Below, one piece after another: positions 1-11,368 of a DNA stretch of 64,000 nucleotides. A program made the position numbers and the translations under genes. Within the stretch, counting starts at the first letter, position 1, and each line of letters starts with the position of its first letter. The notes under the pieces were generated by a model, which was not told the origin of the DNA, searched no databases, and worked only from the letters and a program-made list of their open reading frames with translations. The stretch comes from Phallusia mammillata (lineage: Eukaryota; Chordata; Ascidiacea; Phlebobranchia; Ascidiidae), in the NCBI GenBank assembly GCA_003260075.1, contig QLIY01000086.1, forward strand, positions 186,001 to 250,000. The letters are read 5' to 3'.

Positions 1-3000
1 ACTAAACCTGATAGCGATCAAAAACGTGTTATCAAGGAAGTGGTTGTAGCAAAAGGAAAATCAACTGAAGTGCAGAAAAAGAACAAGACGAAAATGCCGG
101 AATTGACACAAGCACTTGCCAAGGAAATAGAAACTACGAAAGCTGTTCAAAGCAAGACTACCAAAGAAAAATCGAAGGTAGTTGAAGATGCGATTCTGCC
201 ACAATCATACAAAACAGTTGTGGAACCACAGGAGGTTCGATTAAACGTGGAACCAAAACCAGAAGTCCATGAACCTAAAACAAAGTCAGAAGCCAAGAAA
301 CCTGGAGCAAAACTAGAAGTCAAGATACCCGAGACAAAACCCGAAGCAAAGAAACCAAAAACAAAACCAGAAGTCCAGAAGACTGAAAGAAAACCAGAAG
401 CCACGAAACCTAAATCAAAACCAGAAGCTATCATTGAAGATGTTATAAAACCAAAAGAACAACCAAAGCAAGTCAAAAAACCAGATCTTGCAAAATTGCC
501 CACACTTACCAAAGCTCTTGAAACAGAAATTGTAACCCCAGCGGTAACAAAATCAACCAAACATGCGAAAGAGTTACAAAAGAAGGTTGTACAAGAAGAG
601 GAAGTTCAGGCAAGTAAACGTCAAACATCGACTGAGTCCACAGGGGAGCAGGTGTCTGATGTATCTTTGATACAACAGTCCAAGGTCGACAAAACCAGAG
701 TTTTCTCAGAACATGATGAGACCTTCTCTGAGCAATCGACTGTAGAGAAGAAAGAAGTGAAGAAAACAAAACGAATTTGGAACGCACGAACTCGTCGGTT
801 TGACGAAGTAACAATTGAAGAAACAAAGCAAATCACAGCCGAACCAAAGGTTGTTATGAAGAAAAATATAAAGAAAGATCAAACTAAGACTAAAGACATC
901 TCATCGACTGTTGAAGAATCTGTCATCCAACCCAAGAAACATATCCCTGATTCACAACAAGCTAAAGATGTCCCGGCTAAAAAGCGAGACTTGTCTAAAT
1001 TGCCCGATCTTTCAAAGGCACTTGAGCAAGAAATTACCACGGTGTCAAAAAGCAAAAGTCAAAAGCCGGACTTGGGTATAATCGAAGAGGTTGTACAACC
1101 TAAAACTCGCAAAGATCTCGAAGTTTCAGAGAAAATGCCAAGCATGGAATTGGAGCAGAAAACACCCACTGTTCCAGATGTAGAAAAGGTCGTTAAGTCG
1201 AAATCGCATGATGTCAAAGACAAACCAGGGGTTGAAAATAAGAAACCACTGCTGGAGACAAAGTTGCAGGCCAAAGCTCCAGAACCAAAACCTGATGTGG
1301 TGGTTGAAGAGGTTGTTACACCAAAAGGAAAAACAGTAAAGGCGATTAAAACGGATGAAGCAAAAATGCCGGAACTTACTAAAGCTCTTGCTGCGGAAAT
1401 AAAACCTATGAAATCCGTTACCAAATCTAAAACTAAGGTTGTTGCTAAGACCAAGGTTGCTGAGCAAGAGATCAAACCAACATCCACGAAAACAGTTGTG
1501 GAAATACGGGACACTGAAGTGACGAACCAAACGGAAACTAAATTCAAAGCTAAAGCGGAAACCAAGAAACCTACGACGGCTGTTGAAGACGAAATCAAAC
1601 CTAAAATGCAGGTTAAACGCGGAAAGCAACCAGATACAACCAAGCTACCCGACCTTGCCAAAGCCTTAGAAACACAGATGAAAATTGTGCCAAAATCCAA
1701 ACCAGTAACAAAAGTTGAGAAAAAAGTGGTACAAGAGGAGGTGATACAGTCTAAACAGAGACTTGTGGCTGAATCGGATAAGGACATCGAACCTATACCA
1801 ACATCGGCTGTGGAAAGTGTGCAAGAAGTTACACATCCGACGAAGGTTGATACGACCAGAGTAACAGTTGAACAGACTGATGTAACATCATCCGAAAAGA
1901 CTGCAACGGTAATTAGTATTCAACAAATTACTGAAGTCTCAAAGAAAACTAGAAGAGTCTGGAACCCCAAAACTCGACAGTTTGACGAGATTGTTATTGA
2001 AGAGGCAAAGGAGCTGGTGAAAAAGCCCCAAGAGCCGACGAAAAAGACTTTAACCAAGAAAAAATCTAAGGAATTGGTACAACAAACTGCTACTGAAACA
2101 GTTGAAGTAGAATCGTCTGTAAAATCATCTTTCTATGTCCAAAAAGAAATAAGTGAGACCACAAAACCCAAAGTTGAAAAGAAAGCTCCAACACCAACGG
2201 TGACACAGAAAGAACAACCGACTGATGACAAAAAACCGGTTGTACAAACACAAGACGAAGTTAAAGACACAAAACAAAAAGAAAAGACACCTGCAAAAGA
2301 AACCGCGCAAACTGAAGTAACTCAAGAGACGAGAAATACTAAGCTGGTATGGAATCCCAAAACTCGAAAGTTAGACGAAGTGGTTACAGAGGAATCGTTT
2401 CGAAAAACAAAACAGCCAACAATAGAAACTCACGAACAACCAAAGCCTCAAGGCGAAGAAGTCAAACGAAAAACTGACGTCTCAGAAGAAATTCCTGCAG
2501 TCGACAAGCCAACTGTAACTGATACGTTGGTTTCCTCGACACCTGGTGAAACTAAAGTAAAATTGACAAAAGAGGTTTCAGAAAGTTTTGAAACCACTAC
2601 GATAGTAGATGGTGTTGTAAAAACGGAGGGTGCTGAAAAGAAAACGAAAATGGTTTGGAACCCCAAAACACGGCAATTTGATGTAAGCACCGTTGAAACT
2701 ACGCTTGAAGAAACACCGATGGTTTCTCCAAAGAAAAAAGTCTCTGAAGTATCCAAGCACGCTGAGGTCGTGACTTTGAAACCCATGCAATCTTCCAAGG
2801 AGCTTCGAGAAGTTTCCATTGACCAAAAGCTACAAGAAAGAAGGGAAAGCGTAAAGGACGCCACGCTGTTTGCACAGAAGTTACCTCGGGAGTTGCAAAA
2901 GTCAGTTAAAATGACTGAAATAACGGAAACTAAGAAAACGAAAAGGACATGGAATCCGAAAACTAAAAAATTCGACGAAATCGTAATTGAAGAATCTACT

Positions 3001-5264
3001 CATACCACAAAGCAACCGGCTGATAAACGCCAGCCTGCTTTATTGAAAACTGAAGACTCTAAAACGCCACCGGCCCAACCACTAGCCCCCGAAATTGGAG
3101 CGCAACCAGCTATCAAACAAACTACGAAACAGTCAGTTATAGACAAACCTGAAGAACAGGTTCAACCGTCTCATTTGCAAACAGACGGTGTTGTCGAGGA
3201 TACTGTTGCAATGACCGGGCATACGGCAAAAGCAGCCAAAAAGGATAAGACGAAAATGCCGGAACTTACCAAAGCACTTGCTGCTGAAATGCAACCAACA
3301 AAGAGTGTTGCTACACCGAAAACATCCAAGAAAAAGGCTAAAGCGGTCGACGAGGATGTTATTAAACCTGAAAGGCAAAAGATAACTGTTGAACCACAAG
3401 ATTTGTCATCGCTCGACAAACCAATGCAGCAAACTTTAACAGTGGTGGATGAATCTAAAAAATCTAAAACCACAACGCGAAAGTCGAAAATGGTTCGGAA
3501 ATTTGATGAAATCGAAACCGAAATTGAGATAAAGCTAGAAGTTTCTCCATTGGACAAAGATACAAAGGAGAAACCGAAAGCTGTTACCGAAGTTTCTATC
3601 CAAGAAATCAAGATGACTTCCAGCAAAGACCAGCAGGATGTTACTGATGGTATCAAACCTCTAGAACTGGAAGTTTCGCCAGTTTTGCCACTGACGAAAG
3701 TCGAAGCAAAAGAGCCTAAAAAAACTGTAAAATCAAAAACAACTTTTCAACAAGAGACAAATGAATCATTTGAAACGACGAGCGTGGTTGATGGTGTTAC
3801 AAAGACTGAGTCGACTGAAAAGAAAGCGAAAATGGTTTGGAATCCAAAAACTCGCAAATTCGATGAGATGGTGTCCGAAACGAAAATTTCCTCAAAGGTG
3901 CCGAGTAAGGAAAAGGTCGTGATGGAAGAACCTACTCAAATCTCAGGACAACCTACTGTTTCTAAAGCTTCTGTAACTAGAGAACAACCAGTTCCAGAAA
4001 AACCTAAAGAAACACCGGGAAAGAATGTCGAAGTTCAGACACAAGAAAAAGGAAAAGCTCTTTTGCACACAGATGGTGTTGTTGAAGAAGTTGTTGAAAT
4101 AACCGGGCAAACACTTAAAGCACCCAAAAAGGATACGGCTAAAATACCGGAACTCTCCAAAGCACTTGCTGCAGAAATGCAACCAACACAGGCTCTTGCT
4201 AAACCAAAAACACCAAAGAAAAAAGGCAAGGCGGTGACTGAGGATGAAATTAAACCTGAAACACAAATAAATACCAGTGAACTACAAGCTCTTTCCTCGC
4301 TCGATAAACAACCTCAACCAATTGAAACAGTTGTGGCTGAATCTAAAAAGTCTGAAACTACAACGCGAAAGTCGAAAATGGTTTGGAACCCCACAACTCG
4401 GAAATTTGATGAAATCGAAACCGAAATTGAGACAAAGCAAGAAGTGCTCCCAGTGGAGAAAACCAAGAAAGAGAAACCAAAAGCTGCTGATGTGATACCC
4501 TTTGATAATACTGAACATCAAAAAGCTATAACCGAAGTTTCAATCCAAGAAACCGACATTACGGTCAGCGAAAAGCAGCAGCAAGTTGCTGACGTTATTA
4601 AACCTCTTAAACAGGAAGTTTTACCAGCTTTGCCACAGACGAAAATCAAATTTAAGGTTCCCGAAAAATCTGTTGAGTCAAAAACAACCATTCAACAGGA
4701 GACAAAGGAAACATTTGAAACGACGAGCGTTGTTGATGGTGTTACAAAGACTGAGTCGATTGAAATGAAAGCGAAAATGGTATGGAATCCAAAAACTCGC
4801 AAATTCGAGGAGGTGGTGTCAGAAACGAAAGTTACTTCAAAGGTTCCGAGCAAGGAAAAGGTCGTGATGGAAGAACCTACTCACCCCACTACACAACCGA
4901 CAGTTAAACCTCAGCAGGCTTCTTTGAAATCCGAAAAGGCTGAAACGCCGACGACTCAGTCTAAAATTTCCGGTACCGCAGACCAGTCAACTGTGAAGAA
5001 AACTACAGAAGAACCAGTTCCAGAAAAAACGAAAACAATGCCGGAAAAGAAGATCAAAGTTCCACCACAAGATAAGGTTAAAGCTACCCATTTGCACACA
5101 GACGGTGTTGTCGAGGAGGTTGTTAAAATGACGGGACAAACGGTTAAAGTACCACAAAAGGATCAGACTAAAATGCCGGAACTCTCCAAAGCACTTGCTG
5201 CAGAAATGCAACTAACAAAGGCTCTTGCTAAACCAAAAACACCCAAGAAAAAAGCCAAAGCGGT

Positions 5265-5315
<51 letters not shown>

Positions 5316-8300
5316 TGAGGATGAAATTAAACCTGAAACACAACTAAAGACTGTTGAACCACCAGATTTTTCATCACTCGACAAACCACCTCAACCTCCG
5401 ACACCAGCATTGCCACCAACGCAATTAGAAGTAAAGAAACCTGAAAAAAATGTAAAGTCAAAAACTACTTTTCAACAAGAGACAAAGGAAACATTTGAAA
5501 CGACCAGCGTTGTTGATGGCGTTACAAAGACTGAGTCGATTGAAAAGAAAGCGAAAATGGTTTGGAATCCAAAAACTCGCAAATTCGATGAGGTGGTGTC
5601 CGAAACGAAAATTTCCTCTAAGGTGCCGAGCAAGGAAAAGGTCGTGATGGAAGAACCTACTCACCCCACTACACAACCGACAGTTAAACCTCAGCAGGCT
5701 TCTTTGAAATCCGAAAAGGCTGAAACGCCGACGACTCAGTCTAAAATTTCCGGTACCGCAGACCAGTCAACTGTGAAGAAAACTACAGAAGAACCAGTTC
5801 CAGAAAAAAAGAAAACAATGCCGGAAAAGAAGATCAAAGTTCCACCACAAGATAAGGTTAAAGCTACCCATTTGCACACAGACGGTGTTGTCGAGGAGGT
5901 TGTTAAAATGACGGGACAAACGGTTAAAGTACGCCAAAAGGATCAGACTAAAATGCCGGAACTCTCCAAAGCACTTGCTGCCGAAATGCAACTAACAAAG
6001 GCTCTTGCTAAACCAAAAACACCAAAGAAAAAAGCCAAAGCGGTGACTGAGGATGAAATTAAACCTGAAACAGAACTGAGGACTGTTGAACCACAAGATC
6101 TTTCATCACTCGACAAACCAGCTCAACCTCCTATACCAGCTTTGCCACCAACGCAATTAGAAGTAAAGAAACCTGAAAAAATTGTAAAGTCAAAAACAAC
6201 TTTTCAACAAGAGACAAAGGAAACATTTGAAACGACGAGCGTTGTTGATGGCGGTACAAAGACTGAGTCGATTGAAAAGAAAGCGAAAATGGTCTGGAAT
6301 CCAAAAACTCGCAAATTCGATGAGGTGGTGTCCGAGACGAAAATTTCCTCCAAGGTGCCGAGCAAGGATAAGGTCGTGATGGAAGAACCTACTCACCCCA
6401 CTACACAACCGACAGTAAAACCTCAACAGGCTTCTCTAAAATCCGAAGAAGCTGAAACATCGGTTAAGTCTAAAGCTCCTGTTACTGAAGAACAGGCAAC
6501 TGTGCAACAAACTAGAGAACCACAAGTTCCAGAAAAATCTAAAGCCATGCCGGAAAAGAAGATTGAAGTTCAAGGACAAGAAAAGGTTAAAGCTGCTCCT
6601 TTGCTTACAGACGGGGTTGCTGAGGAGATTATTGAAATGGCCGGGCAAACAGTGAAAGCACCCAAGCAGGACAAAACCAAAATGCCGGAACTCTCCAAAG
6701 CACTTGCTGCCGAAATGCAACTAACAAAGGCTCTTGCTAAACCAAAAACACCAAAGAAAAAAGCCAAAGCGGTGACTGAGGATGAAATTAAACCTGAAAC
6801 AGAACTGAGGACTGTTGAACCACAAGATCTTTCATCACTCGACAAACCAGCTCAACCTCCTATACCAGCTTTGCCACCAACGCAATTAGAAGTAAAGAAA
6901 CCTGAAAAAATTGTAAAGTCAAAAACAACTTTTCAACAAGAGACAAAGGAAACACTGGAAACGACGAGCGTTATTGATGGCGTTACAAAGACTGAGTCGA
7001 TTGAAAAGAAAGCGAAAATGATCTGGAATCCAAAAACTCGCAAATTCGATGAGGTGGTGTCCGAGACGAAAATTTCCTCCAAGGTGCCGAGCAAGGATAA
7101 GGTCGTGATGGAAGAACCTACTCACCCCACTACACAACCGACAGTAAAACCTCAACAGGCTTCTCTAAAATCCGAAGAAGCTGAAACATCGGTTAAGTCT
7201 AAAGCTCCTGTTACTGAAGAACAGGAAACTGTGCAACAAACTAGAGAACCACAAGTTCCAGAAAAATCTAAAGCCATGCCGGAAAAGAAGATTGAAGTTC
7301 AACCACAAGACAAAATTAAAGCTGCTCCTTTACATACAGACGGGGTTGCTGAGCACATTATTGAAATAACCGGGCAAACAGTGAAAGCACCCAAACAGGA
7401 CAAAACTAAAATGCCAGAACTCACCCAAGCACCTGCTGCAGAAATGCAACCAACAAAGACTGTTGCTAAACCAAAAACGCCAAAGAAAAAAGTCAAAGCA
7501 GTGACTGAGGATGAAATTAAACCTGAAACGCAATTAAAGATCGTTGAACCACAAGATCTTTCAGCGTTAGAGAAACCACCTCAACCTCCTACACCAGCTT
7601 TGTCACCAACACAATTAGAAGTAAAGAAACCTAAAAAAACTGTAAAGTCAAAAACAATTTTTCAACAAGAGACCGAGGAAACATTTGAAACGACGAGCGT
7701 TGTTGATGGTGTTACAAAGACTGAGACGATTGAAAAGAAAGCGAAAATGGTATGGAATCCAAAAACTCGCAAATTCGATGAGGTGGTGTCAGAAACGAAA
7801 GTTACTTCAAAGATACCAAGTAAGGAAAAGGTCGTGATGGAAGAACCTACTCACCCCACTACACAACCGACAGTTAAACCTCAGCAGGGTTCTCTGAAAT
7901 CCTTAGAAGCTGAAACATCAATTAAATCTAAAGCTCATGTTACTGAAGAACAGGCAACTGTGCAACAAACTAGAGAACCACAAGTTCCAGAAAAATCAAA
8001 GGCAATGCCGGGAAAGAAGATCGAAGTTCAAGGACAAGAAAAGGTTAAAGCTGCTCCTTTGCATACAGACGGGTTTGCTGAGGAGATTATTAAAATAACC
8101 GGGCAAACAGTGAAAGCACCCAAACAGGACAAAACCAAAATGCCGGAACTCACCAAAGCACTTGCTGCAGAAATGCAACCAACAAAAGCTGTTGCTAAAC
8201 CAAAATCACCGAAGAAAAAAGCCAAAGCGGTGACTGAGGATGAAATTAAACCTGAAACACAACTAAAGACTGTTGAACCACAAGATCTTTCATCACTCGA

Positions 8301-11300
8301 TGAACCACCTCAACCACTTGAAACAATTGTGACTGAATCTAAAAAATCTGAAACCACAACGCGAAAGTCGAAAATGGTTTGGAACCCCAAAACTCGGAAG
8401 TTTGATGAAATCGAAACCGAAATTGAGACAAAGCAAGAAGTGCTTCCAATGGAGAAAGCCAAGAAAGAGAAACCTAAAGATGCTGACGTGATAACCGGTC
8501 ATGATGCTGAACGTCAAACAGTTGAGACCGACGTTTCCACCCAGAAAACCGAGATGACCCCTGTCAAAAAGCATCATGATCTTGTTGATGTTGATAAACC
8601 TACAAAACTGAAAGTTCCGACCGATTCAATAGAGGCGCAAGTCGCAGTAAAGTCCCCTGAAAAATCTGGTGAAACAAAAACAACCATTCAACGTACGACG
8701 AAGGAAACCATTGAAACTACCAGCGTTGTTGATGGTATTATGAAATCTGAGTCGACTGAAAAGAAAGCGAAAATGGTTTGGAATCCTAAAACTCGCCAGT
8801 TCGATGAGGTGGTGTCAGAAACGAAAGTTACTTCAAAGACACCAAGTAAGGAAAAGGAGAAAACTCATCCGTTGGAATACAAATACGCTAAAGTTATTCC
8901 ACTTGAAAATGTCGAAGAACCGAAAAACATTCCAGAAGTTTCTATGGAGCAACAGCTCCGCGAACGAAGGGAGAGTGTAAAGGATTCATCACTGCTGACA
9001 ACCAAACCAAGACGTGAATTTAAAACAACCACTAAAGTGACTGAGATCAGAGAAACGAAGAAAACCAAAAGGGTTTGGAATCCAAAAACTGGCAAATTTG
9101 ACGAAATCATTATCGAAGAAACGTCTGAAGTGTCTGAACAACCCCTCGTTGAGGCAGCCAAAGTTACTCCTGAGAAAGAATTAAAAGATATGTCTGACGA
9201 CAGGAAATCAAAAAAGACATCTTCCAAACCTGACGTAACGTTTGACGAACAAACAACCCAAAGTATTGAAACCACTACCACTACCGTTGCTGATAGGGAC
9301 GAAGAAATGAAAGACATTCGATCTGTCTCTGAGCCGATCGTGACCTTCATGGATGATGAAAAAGCAGATAAACCAAAAAGCAAAACTGCACTCGAAACTA
9401 AAGGAACAGATATCGCTGTTTCTAGGCCATCTACAAAGTCAAATGTAACGTTTAAACAAGAAACTGCTGAGAATGTAATAACAACGACGGTAGTTGACGG
9501 TGTTGTGAAATCTAAAGAAACAGAAACAACAGCAAAAATGGTCTGGAATCCTAAAACTCGTCAATTTGATGAAACCGTTTCCAAAACTGAGGTCACTTTA
9601 AAACCAAAGGAAAAACTACCAAAATCGGAATCCAAACACGCCAAAGTTGTTCCTGTAGATAAATTGAAATCAACGAAAAAAATTACTGATATTCCGATTG
9701 ATCAGAAGCTAAGTGAAAGACGAGAGGGTATCAAAGACGCAAATCTAATTGAAACGAAACCAGGAAGAAAAGTCGATAAACAACCTAGTAAGCTTGCTAT
9801 GAAAACCACACCTGTTAATGTTGAGGAGAAAAAGCAAACAACATTTGTAGCTGAAACCAGTAAAGTTATGGAAGATACCTCGGTGACTAAGACTTCAACT
9901 GAAACGAAGACAAAACTTGACGAAAAGATAACCAAAATGCCCAGTTCTGATGTGACAAAGCCAAAAGTTTCAATGCAGTCTGAAACTATTGAAACAACGA
10001 GCGTTGCTACAGTGATAGATGGTGTTTCGAAAACTCAGGAATCAGCATCGAAAACAAAACTGGTGTGGAATTCCAAAACACGAAAGTTCGATGAGACTGT
10101 TGTCAAAGAAGAAATGGAGTCAAAGTCACAAGTTTCACATACAAAGTCATTGGAACCTGAACCCCAGAAACTTAAGCCAGGATTTTTGGATGAAACGACA
10201 AAACCTGCTCAATCTGCCAAGGCAAAGATTTCGGAGGAAGAAATTGCATTAACACAACGAGCATTGACCCAAGATTCTGAACCAATTTTTGTCAAACAAA
10301 AACCTACCGAGCGAAAAGGTGACAAACCATTCAAACCCTCCGAAGAAAAACCAACACTCGAAGAACCAAGCAAAGACAAGACTAGGTCTTCGAGTAAAGT
10401 GGCAAAGCCTGAAACATCAAAACCACAAACACTGGTCACTGAAACGCAACACACTAAAAGCAAGTTTGTATGGAATCCGAAAACCCGAAAATTCGATGAA
10501 GTCGTCCTGGAAGAGTCAACAGACCACGTTACTACTCGACTTGATAAAACTCCGTTAAAATCGGAAACCGAGCTTTTGGAACCACTGTTCGATTCTAAAG
10601 TGCAACAAATGCCAAAACTGGATGATACTGAACTTCAACAAAAGACATCTAAAACGAAGGCAAAACCAGATATTGCAGAGAAAAAAGGAAAAGAATTTTC
10701 CAAACCACAAACTTTACCAGAGCCTGTGGACGTACGAGTTGAATCAGTTCGTAATGTTCCGATTACAGTGGAAAGGGTAGCAAAAGACGAAAGCACTAGC
10801 TTTTCGTTTGGACGCTCCAGCGAGACCACTCGAGTAACTGAGTCTTACGACGACGGAGTACAGAAAGTACAAACTAGCAAGACAAGCAAACGAGTCTGGA
10901 ACTCACAAACTGGTAAATTCGACGAGGTGGAGAGCGAGACAAGGTTTGAGAGTTCTGGTTCCCACAAACAACAGGATGAGCGATCACAGGCTTTTAAAAT
11001 TACCATGGAAGAAGACGAGGCGTATAAAATTCGTTCTAAAAGCTCAAAGGCACCTCTTAAGATTGTTACCCAGCCACCACTATTCATAACATACATTCAG
11101 AATCAGGAGGTTGATGAAGGATCACCTGCAGTGTTTGGGTGCAAGATAAGCGGTGATCCTCAACCTACCCTTGAGTGGTTTGTTGACGGAGTACAGATTG
11201 AGCCACCTTGTGAGGGATTCACCTTAATTTCCGATGACGATTCGAATGTGTATAACTTGGTCATAGAAAATCCGACCTACACGAAACACAACAAAGTGAT

Positions 11301-11368
11301 TGTTCGATGTAGAATTGTCAACAAACTCGGTTCAGCTGAGTGCAGCGCCCGTTTAAACATCAAAAAGA
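1..11368 (+). CDS. TTN: Titin exon: giant PEVK-like elastic segment ending in an Ig domain
   Basis: The frame is open from base 1, so the exon starts upstream of the window. It ends at donor AAAAGA|GTGAGT in phase 1. More than 3,700 residues are rich in Lys, Glu, Thr, Pro, Val and Ser with almost no Cys, typical of a disordered entropic spring. Two short motifs recur: W-N-P-K-T-R-(K/Q)-F-D-E about 19 times (near 775, 1962, 2346, 2652, 2950, 3838, 4381, 4789, 5569, 6295, 7024, 7750, 8380, 8779, 9079, 9541, 10066, 10471, 10897), and K-M-P-E-L-(T/S)-K-A-L-A-A-E 12 times. A C-terminal Ig lies at about 11066-11365 (core Cys in VFGCKISG, then EWF, then VRCRI). The match to vertebrate PEVK is by composition and role only; the repeat motifs are not the vertebrate 28-residue PEVK repeats. 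Every open frame on the opposite strand here is a shadow of the A/G-rich sense strand. Confidence 0.9.

Noticed and set aside
5266-5315. A genuine polyproline domain, and polyglycine domains at 19449 and 36786
   Set aside because: Pure single-codon homopolymers without any synonymous change, one of them frame-breaking, and a duplication seam at a fourth site, point to artefact.
147-11096. Many long minus-strand reading frames opposite the PEVK-like exon, rich in Phe, Cys, Ser and Val
   Set aside because: They are complements of an A/G-rich Lys/Glu/Thr coding strand, which rarely yields stops on the other strand. They repeat with the 729-bp unit and have no splice or domain support.
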